Assembly (NCBI GenBank): GCA_023014485.1
Contig: JAJOZX010002705.1
Location: 1 to 64,000, forward strand
DNA: 64,000 nt
Direction of reading: 5' to 3'
From: Bathynomus jamesi
Taxonomy: Eukaryota; Arthropoda; Malacostraca; Isopoda; Cirolanidae
Positions 1-9,185 of this stretch are shown piece after piece (position 1 is the first letter of the stretch; every line of letters begins with the position of its first letter). The translations under genes were made by a program, and so were the position numbers. A model generated the notes under the pieces. That model had not been told where the DNA came from and searched no databases. It was given only the letters and a program-made list of their open reading frames with translations.

Positions 1-1367
1 ATAGCTTGTTCGGAGGGCTACAATCCCTTCAAGCTATACTTTCGCGCCTACGAGCGCGTGAAACTCCATTACTACGACTTCTGTTCTTTATATCCCTACG
101 TGATGGAGAACAATCCGTACCCCGTGGGTGCACCTGAGAAACTGTTCGGACCTGATCTGCCCAGCATCGAGGTGTTCTCAACAAATTTGAACGGGTACTA
201 TTTCGCCCTTCTTTCGTAGATGTGCTCACCCCACACGATTTATGGATGCCGATCTTACCCGTCGTTATCGATCACAAGCTCATGTTTCCCTTGTGCGTGA
301 AGTGCGCAGAGGAGAACAATGGGGAATGTAATCATACAGCCAACCAGCGTAAGATCAGAGGTGTATATACAAGTCCATAGCTGGATCTAGCTGTTCGCTA
401 TGGATACAGAATATTGAAGATACATGAGGTGTGGAGGTCTCAGAAACTACCCAACCTTTTCACGCCATATATAAATGCTTATTTGAAAGATAAGGTCGAG
501 GCATCAGGGTATCCGCGAGGAGTTGATACCGAAGATACAAAATCGGCCTATATTCAACGTTATCGTGACCGTGAAGGTATACAGCTTGACCGTTCCCAAA
601 TTGTAAAGAACCCTGGCAAGCGCTTTAGTGCAAAGTTGTGTCTAAACAGTATTTGGGGAAAATTTGCACAGAATACTGGCAAAGGGAACGTTCATTTGGC
701 ACAAAGCTATAGTGAAGTCTGGGATTATGCCAACGCTCCCGATAAAGAGGTCATGGAGATCGTGAATGTAGGTAATACTTACATAAAAAGTACAACAATA
801 CCGAATTGGCCACAGATACTCAAGGGTTACAAACATACTAGCCAGCTTCACAACGGCCTACGCACGCATCAAACTTTGGGGGCTATTGCATTCTCTTGGG
901 CGGAGGTTTTGTACGCCTATACAGATAGTGTGATATTCACAGAGAGGGAGGGTGAATGCATGCCTCCTATTGGTGAATTCCTAGGAGAGTTGACTGATGA
1001 GATCAAGGATGAGTATGGAGACATCGCATACGCCGACTCTTTTGACTCAACAAGGCCAAAAACTTATGGGGTACGGGTGAGGGTGGGGGAGGATATGAAC
1101 TATATGGTGAAGGCTAAGGGTATCACGCTCAACCAAGCGAATCGACGGGTCATTAACTTTGATTCGTTGAAGGATCTAGTGTGCTTGGATGATGATGAGT
1201 GCGACCGGCCGCCCCAACTAACTGTAGGTACCCACAATTTCGGGCGCAGAAGCTGGGGGGGCGTGAAGGAACTCAGGGGTACAAAGGTGTGCCGTAACAC
1301 CTATAGGAGACGTTACCAAGTGCCTGGTACCTATGATACCGTACCCTTTGGATACCATAAACTTTGA
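1..1367 (+). pseudogene. Protein-primed family B DNA polymerase remnant (Polinton/adintovirus type)
   Basis: This is the C-terminal polymerase part of a family B DNA polymerase of the kind that copies Polinton/Maverick elements and adintoviruses by protein priming. It enters the window from the left. Palm motif A reads DFCSLYP (nt 76-96), motif B AKLCLNSIWGKFA (about 630-670), and motif C lies at about 912-930. The C-terminal block with PKTYGVRV, KAKGITLN and VPFGY is typical of the group. Three breaks are seen: a frameshift near 210 (stop at 217-219 in the first frame), an in-frame TAG at 378-380, and motif C reading YAYTDS where the family has Y-x-D-T-D-S, so one catalytic Asp codon has become Tyr. 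The stretch from 381 to the TGA at 1367 is open. The class is secure; whether the source was an integrated virus or a Polinton is not resolved. Confidence 0.85.
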
Positions 1368-1645
1368 TATGTCTATTGTTAACTTATTTATTACACGTAT
1401 TTTGTAAATATATACACACCTTGAACATTTCGTTTATTAAATAAGTCGTGCGTCAATTAGCGTTTCACTTTCTCCTTTGTGTGTGTGTGTGTGTACACAG
1501 GAGAAAGTTCTAAGCTCCGCCCACTGTAAGGTCTGTCACATGACTCCTGCTACTACCTAGACATATCTCTTCCCTGCGTGCTCAGTTGATCGCAGCAAGC
1601 CTTGGATCTCAGACGTGTATTCTCCCGCGTAGACGAAAAATAGTA

Positions 1646-2128
1646 ATGGCTACCTTTAATATTACGTGTTCGACGTTTATGAAGTGGTATTCGGCAAAGT
1701 GCCAAGATGTGGTGGATACTGAAAAACTCCCTATTCCTCCCTCCTTTGATACTTTTAAGACTACAATGAATCGTGCGGAGCAAGAGGTACAAATACTCTA
1801 CGGCTATTCTGGCGAGAGCATTGTAGGATTTCGTGGTACAGGTGATGTATTGAACTATGTTGTAGGACTAAACTTTTTAAAAGCTTACATATACCGTGAA
1901 GTAGAAGATACAACACATGCAGAAGAGAAGCAACGGATATGGATAGTGAGTCTTGTTGATGAGCGGTATGACAAGCGATATTATGTCATGTTACATCATA
2001 CCGACTACTCGTACCCTACGGTTGAGAATGTAAATCTTGTCATCATGGAGAATCTTAAGTATTTTTACCACTATATTAATATATATCATGACGAGGTTTG
2101 TAGTGAGGTTGTGGCTAATGGCCTGTGA
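1646..2128 (+). CDS. Hypothetical protein next to the PolB remnant
   Basis: This is an uninterrupted 160-residue frame from the first ATG (1646). Upstream codons are open only back to a TTG, so the ATG is the better start. The product is acidic and Tyr/Val-rich, begins MATFNITCSTFMKWY, and has no signal peptide or membrane segment. I do not recognise the family. It lies 280 bp behind the polymerase on the same strand with no sign of an intron, as expected for a gene of the same Polinton-like or viral element. Unlike the polymerase it carries no visible break, so it may be younger, conserved, or just lucky. Confidence 0.45.
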   Translation: MATFNITCSTFMKWYSAKCQDVVDTEKLPIPPSFDTFKTTMNRAEQEVQILYGYSGESIVGFRGTGDVLNYVVGLNFLKAYIYREVEDTTHAEEKQRIWIVSLVDERYDKRYYVMLHHTDYSYPTVENVNLVIMENLKYFYHYINIYHDEVCSEVVANGL

Positions 2129-2180
2129 GTTTTTAACAGACTTTAGAGACGAGTATCGATTTTAAACAAAAAGGATAAAT

Positions 2181-2243
2181 ATGGGCATATGTTTCTCTCA
2201 AATAGTGCACCGGATTGTGAAGATGTTTAGTTTGTGGAAATGA
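2181..2243 (+). CDS. Possible 20-residue peptide with N-terminal MGxxxS
   Basis: This is a short ATG frame starting MGICFSQ and ending in TGA. The Gly-2/Ser-6 pattern resembles an N-myristoylation signal, which is common in short viral proteins. At this length it could easily be chance, and the only support is its place inside the compact gene run. Confidence 0.12.
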   Translation: MGICFSQIVHRIVKMFSLWK

Positions 2244-2250
2244 ACGTCTG

Positions 2251-2448
2251 GTGAGTGATAAAGCATTAAAACCTATATTGCTTCATGTACCGGAAAATTT
2301 CTCAAAACACCTACCCAATATAATGGGATACAAGTATTCTCTTACATGTTGGAACAGCGCCGTACACGTTTCATTAGCTTATGGTGTGACTCACTCCTCC
2401 CGTAGAGCCGATCCGTTGCATGTGGCTCATAGTCATCTCAGAGCTTGA
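2251..2448 (+). other. Open frame without a good start, between two hypothetical genes
   Basis: This is a 65-codon open stretch starting at GTG, with its first ATG only at codon 25 (MGYKYSL). It has no recognised domain. It ends 30 bp before the ATG of the next open gene in a different frame, so it may be the decayed front part of a gene. It is reported because the gene cluster is otherwise tightly packed. Confidence 0.15.
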
Positions 2449-2477
2449 ACCGACTGGACGTGCGCTCCTCTAATACG

Positions 2478-3065
2478 ATGGAACTTCCTTTGAGCAGCAT
2501 TCTCAATGTCGTGTACGATGTATCTGTGACGAAGTCGTTGCGCGTGTTCAGGCGTAAAACCGGTGCCATTAACTATGTACTGGAAACGACTTGTAGACAA
2601 ACAAACAAACGGAATGTTGTTTATTTAAGTGTTGAGGAGATGAATAGAATCTTCGTGGTAGTTGAGAAGTGGAGTGAGGATCGTTATAAAATTCCTGCAG
2701 GTGTAGGTACAAGAAGAGAGCAGATTAGTGACACCCCCTCATATGCCGTTGTTTGTACGTTGTGTATAAATAACGATCAGCAATGCATTGATGTACGACT
2801 GATGTGGAAGAATGCTTCTGATAATAACGCTCTTGTCCCTACGCGAAACCGTTTCATCCTCGACAGAATGTTTGAAATCGTCGGATTCTGCAAGCTGAAG
2901 CCTATATTAGACGCGCGTATTACGGATATGCTTTATTTTGATACGGTTCTTGAATACGCATACACCGCTCTGCTCGATGGGTTTACTGAGTGTAGGACTG
3001 AACAAGACGAGAATGGTCTAGAACTGGATGTTTATTTAAAAGGTTTAGACTCTGAAATATCATGA
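2478..3065 (+). CDS. Hypothetical protein of the PolB-linked cluster
   Basis: This is an intact 195-residue frame from the ATG at 2478 (MELPLSSILN) to TGA at 3063-3065. Hydrophobic strands alternate with charged loops, there is no transmembrane segment or signal peptide, and four Cys residues are scattered through it. I do not recognise the family. The last codons overlap the next start as ATGA (3062-3065), an arrangement usual in compact viral or Polinton gene blocks and unusual for arthropod chromosomal genes. Base use is less A+T-rich than the flanking DNA after 3.55 kb, which argues for real coding history. Confidence 0.45.
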   Translation: MELPLSSILNVVYDVSVTKSLRVFRRKTGAINYVLETTCRQTNKRNVVYLSVEEMNRIFVVVEKWSEDRYKIPAGVGTRREQISDTPSYAVVCTLCINNDQQCIDVRLMWKNASDNNALVPTRNRFILDRMFEIVGFCKLKPILDARITDMLYFDTVLEYAYTALLDGFTECRTEQDENGLELDVYLKGLDSEIS

Positions 3066-3145
3066 ACTTTAATACAAAGCACTTGAGCGGTACAGGGCTG
3101 AGCTCACCTACACCGTTCACCCTGAAGAACTATTTCTTTATATAA
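3062..3145 (+). CDS. Small overlapping frame (27 aa)
   Basis: This short frame starts MNFNTKHLSG inside the stop of the preceding gene (ATGA) and ends in TAA at 3143-3145. That stop overlaps the next ATG as TAATG. It may be a short linker gene or a non-coding spacer; the two back-to-back overlaps are the only reason to list it. Confidence 0.2.
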   Translation: MNFNTKHLSGTGLSSPTPFTLKNYFFI

Positions 3146-3550
3146 TGAGCAGCTGTCGTAACGACTTAGAAGATATTTCAACTGCCGCTATGCAGTGTGA
3201 AGAAGAGTTCACGATTGAAAAGCTCGAATTAGTAAAAATAAACCCCCGATTGGAAGGGAGTGTTTAATCTTGTATTTAATAATGACGTTGTGGCTAACGA
3301 TGACCTCTTTGTGCGTGCTTTTGATTGTACTCTAGTCGTATTTAAAGATAACTTGCCAACCGGATGTAAAGTGGGCACAAAAGTAGTATTGAACGGTATG
3401 AAGGCCATTTATATAGAGTATAGGTTTCCCTATAACTTGAGCGGCGAAATAATATTAAGCCGTGTTTACTGCGTAGTGCAAAGCAATAATGATGTGACTG
3501 TAGACTCGATTACGTGTGAGTTTAGTGTTTTGCGCAGTAGAACAAAGTGA
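3145..3550 (+). pseudogene. Hypothetical small protein split between two frames
   Basis: The first frame (3145-3267) starts with ATG, reads MSSCRNDLEDISTAAMQ and stops at TAA 3265-3267. A second open frame begins at GTG 3260 (MFNLVFNNDVV with the GTG read as Met) and runs to TGA at 3548-3550, about 96 codons, rich in Val/Asn/Asp with a beta-strand look. The 8-bp overlap and the continuing composition suggest one gene of roughly 135 codons broken by a single indel near 3255-3260. A translational frameshift cannot be excluded. The family is unknown. Confidence 0.35.
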
Positions 3551-4093
3551 ATGTATTTTGATGAATTTTCAATATATTTAATTATTTAACATAATTGTGT
3601 GTACACACTATATATATATATTATATATATATATATATGTATGTATTTATATATATATTATATATATATTATACTATATATACTTATATATATTATATAT
3701 ATATATGTTTCTCCTGTACTGCTATATTGATACTCCATCGTTTTGTATTTCTTATTTTTTATTTTTTATTTTGTGCAGTAGAAGATAAAGTGTATGTATT
3801 TATTTTCGATATATTTAATTATTTAATATAATTGTGTATATATATATATATTTCTCCTGTACTGTTATATTGATGGTTATATTATTTTTTATTTTATTTT
3901 TTTGATTATATACATATTCCTCGTTCATATTTCTTATACTATCATCATTTTTTTTTTTTATCATATACCATCGTTTGATTGTATATTTTCTATATATTTC
4001 TGATTCCAATAATTCGTCTAAATAAACAGAATGATGTAATGGTGTTTTATTTAATTTTTTTGGTTGTAAACGATATTATTTAATTATACCAAA
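3551..4093. repeat. A+T-rich spacer with (TA)n and a duplicated 3' block
   Basis: Alternating TA tracts lie at 3610-3705 and 3837-3852. A short block (the ATATTTAATTATTTAA type, then AATTGTGT, then TA run, then TTTCTCCTGTACTG) occurs twice, at about 3573-3720 and 3808-3865, so a local duplication of the region behind the last PolB-linked frame has occurred. No gene is seen. Confidence 0.5.
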
Positions 4094-4362
4094 TAGCTGG
4101 TTACGCCTTCTAAACCGACTGACGGATTTCTAAGCCAGCTGTAAAGAATATATGCATTAATTAAATAAATAGCGCTATCTGGCAACTCAACCCGTACACC
4201 TGAACAAGCCATTTACGCCTTCTAAGCCAACTGACGGATTTCTAAGCCAACTGTCAATAATATATGCATTCATTAAATGAATAGCGCAATCTGGCAACTC
4301 AACCTATACAAGCTATTTACGCCTTCTAAGCCAACTGGCGGATTAAGCCAATTGGCGGATTT
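4094..4362. repeat. Tandem repeat, ~110-bp unit, two and a half copies
   Basis: Units start at about 4094, 4206 and 4311. Each opens with AGCYRKTTACGCCTTCTAA, then ACTGACGGATTTCTAAGCC, ATATATGCATT and ATCTGGCAACTCAACC. The third unit is cut off after about 50 bp. It lies directly upstream of the decayed repeat-associated gene. Confidence 0.75.
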
Positions 4363-4649
4363 ACACCTTATAAGACAGCGGGCGCTCAGATGAAGTCTTA
4401 ATATGCGCTTGGCTCCTTCCAAGCGAACACCTCTCTTCTTTTCTCTCCTTCTCCTCTCTTTCACTTGGGGAATAACTCCGCCTCCAAGTTGCATAACCCC
4501 TTGTTGCTCTTGAAACATCCCCCTCCCCCTTCATTGCATAACCCATACTCCCTGTGTCGCATAACCCCTTTGCAACATCGTGCAACATTTATCGACATTT
4601 GCGCCTGCATTGCAACATTCTTGCACTCGTCCATTTTGCGCCCATACTA

Positions 4650-5156
4650 CTCATTTCCAAAGCAGCATCCACAGCTCTTCAACGGCACCTGTGGTATCTT
4701 GGAGATCGTCTCATCGGCCTTGCATTCTTCGATCCTAGAGTCGATGCCGAGACCAAACGGAAGATGGTCGTAAACCTCCAACGTAATGAGAATACCATTA
4801 TTACTCATCGATTGAAGCTTGAAGGAAACATTGAAGATTTGAATTTGTATGAAATGGTCACCAAAAGGACCCTGGGAATCTTCAATCTGTTAAAGAAAGA
4901 AGGAAGGCAGCGGAGGATACCTTCCTGAGGACCGATCCCAATTCCTGGACGGAGGATGATTGCTTTCAAGAGTTTCGGCGCATAGCGATCAACCTAAAAG
5001 TTGTCACTGATTCGCGGAGAGGGGTATCACCCTTATCAAGGCATATAATACATCTTTGACGAAGGATGAAGAACAAAAACAATTCATCCTCCAATTAGTA
5101 GCAAAACATCGCCAAGACTACTCATCGTCTTCGAAGGAGTCAGTGATGAAGCGTTA
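4650..5156 (+). pseudogene. Decayed repeat-associated protein with HLWYL motif
   Basis: The first frame carries STALQRHLWYLGDRLIGLAF and DAETKRKMV, then NTIITHRLKLEG up to about 4905. The reading continues after a frameshift (FLRTDPNSWTEDDCF) and, after a second one near 5030, as ITLIKAYNTSLTKDEEQKQF to TAA at 5154. The block HLWYL..L..LAFFD..V....K.KMV followed later by a DEEQKQF stretch is one I associate from memory with repeat-derived open frames of many arthropods. Its biochemical role is unknown to me. Two frameshifts mean this copy is dead. Identity with a named family is not claimed. Confidence 0.4.
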
Positions 5157-6012
5157 ATCTAAGTAATGATGTATATTATAAACGAATGATAAATGTAATT
5201 TTCTATCAAACATATCATTTTTGTTCTTTAAAAATTAATGTTTTCTTCAAGAGTTATTCTGTTTTCTAAAAAAAATAAGCTGTTTTCTTTGAGATTTAAT
5301 CTGTTTTCAAACAAATAAACAAGTATTTGCCCTTGTTTTTTCATTTCTTAACCCAGAAGACCAATCTACTAGAAAATGAGTAGTAAAATGAAATTCATAG
5401 CGACCAGTAAATATCATTCAATTAGGCTGAAATTTGGCATGGAGATGTTTGATAGATATAGGAACAGGAGCAGCCATGTGGAGGTAAAAAATTACAAAAT
5501 TTTATTTTTTGAACCACCCTAACTGTGTGTGTGTGTGTGTGTGTGTGTGTATAGTGTGTATGTATCTGTATCTGTTTGGATGCCTTACTCTTCGCGACAA
5601 TCTTTAGGGTACATAGAACTCATAACGACACGAACGTGCGTATAGCGACATTAGCGGTATCGCCATAGATTTACTTATCTTTCTATTGAAAAACATTACA
5701 TATCGTGAAGAAGGGGATATAATGAACGTTAGGTTAGGTTAAGTTATTTAGAGTAAGCTAAATATCACTATACAACAGAAAATGTGAGAATTCGCGATTT
5801 TGTAATGCATCCAAACTTTGTGTGTGTTTATGTATGTGTTCAGTTTCATCCGGTTCGAAAAATATCGTTACATGAAGTGGGTTAAAAATATTTCACTGAA
5901 AAATTGTGCCTTTGAACAGATTTTTTTTTAACTTTTGTTTTTTGATGTTTCCAACGAATCCTTTTGCTTTTCTCTTTATCTGCATTTAATAGCATTCTTT
6001 TATTTCTCGTGT

Positions 6013-6047
<35 letters not shown>

Positions 6048-6227
6048 CACAAAGCATAGAATATAAGAGATTATATTTGCTGGAACTAAGCTTTGAACGA
6101 AGAAGACTGAAATAAAATTCCGGCCTGTTTTAAAATTGTTTTAAAATAGTCTTTTAAACGTCTTTTAAAATAGTCTTTTACCCTCATCGAAGATTTTGCG
6201 GGCGCAGTTACCCGTTGTTACTTCGTG
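5157..6227. other. Intergenic, simple repeats only
   Basis: I see (GT)n at 5523-5552 and 6008-6045, a short GGTTA patch near 5730-5755 and A/T-rich low-complexity sequence. No gene, conserved frame or element end is recognised. Confidence 0.5.
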
Positions 6228-6317
6228 CAGTGATTCCCAAAAGGTGTGCTGCGGCACACTAGTGTTCAGTGAAAGCAGTAGAAGTGTGCCGCGGGCTGCA
6301 AAGTTTAGGAACTACTG
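6228..6317. mobile_element. Mini hAT-like MITE (90 bp)
   Basis: The left end CAGTGATTCCCAAAAG and the inverted right end (read on the minus strand) CAGTAGTTCCTAAACTTTGC flank complementary GTGTGCYGCGG blocks, so most of the element folds on itself. Ends of the CAGTGNTTCYCAA type belong to hAT (SPIN/Buster-like) transposons. No clear 8-bp duplication is left. Confidence 0.55.
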
Positions 6318-6323
6318 CTAGAC

Positions 6324-6608
6324 CAGTGGTTCCCAACCTTTTCTAGCTGAAGGCACCCCAATGCCGTCTGTTCTTCCGCGGCACCTCGGAGGATTTTCGT
6401 CTCCTACTATTCAACATCCAGTCCCTCTTCCCTCCTCCATCACAATGTAACTTCAAATTGAGCTTATACAGTTTCCATGTAGACGTAATAAATCGCGAAT
6501 GTTTTTTCATTTGAAACTTCCATATTTTCACTAACTTTTGAATTTTCAGTGACTTGTTTTTTTGTAATTTTCATGAAATTTCACGGCACCCTCAGTTGGG
6601 AAACACTG
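6324..6608. mobile_element. Non-autonomous hAT element (285 bp)
   Basis: The left terminus is CAGTGGTTCCCAACCTTTT and the right terminus, on the minus strand, is CAGTGTTTCCCAACTGAGGG. Both are followed by a GGCACCC/GGTGCCG block. These are classic hAT (Buster/SPIN-like) ends. Flanks are TGCTAGAC and ATGTAGAC, sharing TAGAC, which is a degenerate 8-bp target duplication with the central TA usual for this group. Confidence 0.75.
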
Positions 6609-6616
6609 ATGTAGAC

Positions 6617-6957
6617 CAGGAGTTCCTAACCCTTTCTGGTTCAGGGCACCCCAATGCAATCTGTCTTGTTTCGCTCCAGCTATGAGGATTTTGTTTTGTT
6701 TCGTGGCCCCCCTAAGGTTTTGCGTCCCTAACTGTTGAACATCAGATTCCCTTCCCGAGCACCACGTAACTTGAAACGGAGCCTTTATAGCTTCCGTATG
6801 GACGTAATAAGTATATTGTAAATGTTTTTGTTTCGCTTGAAATTTGCATATGATGAGTAACTTTTAAATTCTGAATTAGGCACTTATTTTTGCTCTTTTC
6901 ATGAAATTCCTTGCCACTCCAAGGAGGTACCTGCGACATCCCGGTTGGTAAACACTG
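6617..6957. mobile_element. Second hAT element of the same family (341 bp)
   Basis: It starts CAGGAGTTCCTAACCCTTT and ends, on the minus strand, CAGTGTTTACCAACCGGGAT. Target duplications are ATGTAGAC (6609-6616) and ATTTAGAC (6958-6965), 7 of 8 identical. Internal sequence (GGCACCCCAATGC, GAGGATTTT, ATGGACGTAATAA) is shared with the neighbouring copy. Confidence 0.75.
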
Positions 6958-7619
6958 ATTTAGACTACCGAAAAATCACAGGAACTATCTTAAATTCAAT
7001 GAAAATTTATTAATTTCTTAAAAATCCTTCTCAAGTTACCTAAAAATATTTAGTATTTGGCGTTTTTAACCAGAACTAAAAATGTTGTTCCCCAAAACTA
7101 ACCGGTTAGCAACTTTAATTGAAACTGCGTTATATTATGATGATAATGATAAGCTTTATTGGCAGGATATAAATTTCATAAAAAAGGCTTGAAAGTAATA
7201 AGCGATAAAATAAATCAAACAATAATACATTTAAAAACAAACAAACTAAAAATTATGACTGAAAGAGAGAGAAAAATAAGAGACAAACTGAAACAAGTAA
7301 TAACAACTTCCCCAAAAAAACATTGCTAAGACTACAAAAATGATGATAATATAATGACAATAATGTTGTTTATTGGCAGTAGAGAGATCCCCCCAAACTA
7401 AAAAAAATTGTACAGTATCCATCAAGGTAATTAACGATACAACTGATTAAATAATGAATTTAAAAAATAAAACAAAAAAATAAAGAAATAACAATGATAC
7501 ACGTAAAAGGAGACGAGAAATAATAAAAAATAGTAATAACAGTTTCATAAAAATAAAAAGGACATGCAATGGAATGGCTAATGCAGGAGTTAAGTGGACC
7601 TGTACAAACGCTTTTATAC
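6958..7619. other. Intergenic A-rich sequence
   Basis: The A-rich stretch 7140-7560 contains two related blocks (TGATAATGATAAGCTTTATTGGCAG near 7140; TGTTGTTTATTGGCAGTAGAGAGATCCCCCC near 7365). It probably represents the 3' untranslated region of the minus-strand LINE relic that begins at about 7620. Confidence 0.4.
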
Positions 7620-8408
7620 CAAGAGGTTCACAGTCTAGAAGACAAGCGGGACTGATGGATAGCTTGGACAATTGGAGTGTCTGATTTTTCAATTCTTCGC
7701 ATTAAACTGTATTGAGCACACCTTGTTACCTCAGGAAGGCTCGGAACGTTGCGGTTAGCGAACATTTGAGAGACTGAGCATCTTGGAGGTAACTTATGTA
7801 GCAGTCTATAGGATCTGTTGTAAAGCGGATTGAGGGTTCTGCACGAGCCTTTTTTATAATTAACCCAGAGTTGCTGCCCATAAATATTAGTGCAGAAACT
7901 ACAAAATAAGAGCCTAACTTCGCTTGTACAGAATTTGAAGTTCCTTAGGGGCCGTTCAAAAATTATGTAGCGCTCGGGTGAGTGGGAGATATTTATAAAA
8001 TGTATTCCAAATATTGAGTCAATGTAAATTTTTACCAAAAAATGAGTTAATAAAAATAGGTAGGGGTATCTGATCTAGCATTGCGGAACGTTATGGGGTG
8101 GGTGAGTGTCAAGTTTTAGCAAAAATATCGTTACGTAATATCATCTCTTTGGTTTGAGCCTTTGGGATAGAATTGCATAACCTTAGTTTTAGTAACATTA
8201 GAATTACTGTCATGGTTTTGTAAATATGATTCACAAATTTTTATAAGACGATCCAGACCTTTCACCGAAGGGCTTATTAACACCGTATCATCAGCATAGA
8301 CAAAGTTATTTATCCTCATGTCATCTATACTGCATCCCACTCTTGCCTCATTAAGAGAAGCAATTAATCCATCAATGTATATATTAAACAACAAAGGAAA
8401 GAGTTTAA
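7620..8408 (-). pseudogene. Non-LTR retrotransposon reverse transcriptase relic
   Basis: Reading leftward from about 8408, the frame gives LFNIYIDGLIASLNEARVG and FVYADDTVLISPS (catalytic YADD, palm motif C), then VTKTKVMQF. After an interruption it gives VRLLFCSFCTNIYGQQLW and NPLYNRSYRLLHKLPPRC, ending near 7630. This is the RT palm plus the conserved region behind it, as in several LINE clades of invertebrates. The 5' part (endonuclease, fingers) is missing, and the piece between the two blocks is partly deleted and carries an inserted MITE. The clade is not assigned. Confidence 0.75.
7948..8140. mobile_element. MITE inserted into the RT relic
   Basis: It begins GGGGCCGTTCAAAAATTATG, and the other end carries CGTTACGTAAT, the complement of the ATTATGTAGCG just inside the left end. 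A GGGTGAGTGGG/GGGTGGGTGAGTG motif follows each end. It separates two parts of the same reverse-transcriptase frame. The right terminal ~14 bp are missing or diverged, so its limits are approximate and the superfamily is open. Confidence 0.4.
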
Positions 8409-8571
8409 ACCAAACTTATTCGAAATTACTTAAGTGTCAACATCACTTACAAAAGAAACAGAAAATAAAAATCAGTACTAGAAAGTGACAAGAACATCAG
8501 TTTGAACCATAAAAACTCAATGGAAAAAAAAATACAATCCTCGCAACATTTTTTACATTTTTAGTTAAAAT

Positions 8572-9185
8572 TAGTGCTGTACCAATTCCAGAATTTAGCC
8601 GATGACGATGCGGATTCCATGAAAAAATGCCGATGCCGATACCGATGCCGATTCTTTGCCTAGATTTTAAAAAATCAATTCCTCTCATAAATTTTGCTAA
8701 TTTATTGTGAAAACTTTAAATTTTCATATTGTTACATTTCTTAAATGTTTTTCCTTAGCTCACTTTACAATATACAGCACTAGAATTTGTTACTCATATA
8801 CTGTACCTTAGATAAAAAGTGATGTTAAAAGTTATTTACTACTCAGTAAAATGATAAAATAATTTTATTTTAGTTTCATAAATTGAATACCAATATTTAA
8901 AGTAATTGGTTTTCCTTATGTTGAAGGCATTTTCTTTCTTCAACAATGCAAACAACAACAAAAGCTTTCATTAAAATGTCAAGGCCCTCGTAGCCTATTT
9001 AAATGAAAAAAATAGATATATAATTTGGGTTTATAAAGTTAAAATATGTAAAATGAAGCCAACATGATAAGATGGTTTAAAATATAAATTATAACGTACA
9101 ACTTAATATAGAATTATTATTAATATAGAGTAGATGCCCCAAAAATGGCCGATTCTGCCTATGCAGATTAATCAGTACATCACTA
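8572..9185. mobile_element. Non-autonomous hAT element (614 bp) with target duplication
   Basis: The left end is TAGTGCTGTACCAATTCC and the right end (minus strand) TAGTGATGTACTGATTAATC, Ac-type hAT termini. Flanking 8-bp sequences GTTAAAAT and GTTAAAGT match at 7 of 8. Just inside the left end is a GATGCCGATACCGATGCCGA microsatellite-like tract. No transposase frame. Confidence 0.75.

Noticed and set aside
3595..3831. Tyr/Ile-rich frames in the TA region
   Set aside because: Translation of a (TA)n microsatellite. The same applies to all TA and GT runs in the window.
4465..4773. Plus-strand frame overlapping the HLWYL relic
   Set aside because: It is in another frame than the conserved blocks and has no motif.
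7250..7560. Coding potential in the A-rich stretch
   Set aside because: Low-complexity A-rich sequence, more likely the 3' untranslated part of the adjacent LINE relic.
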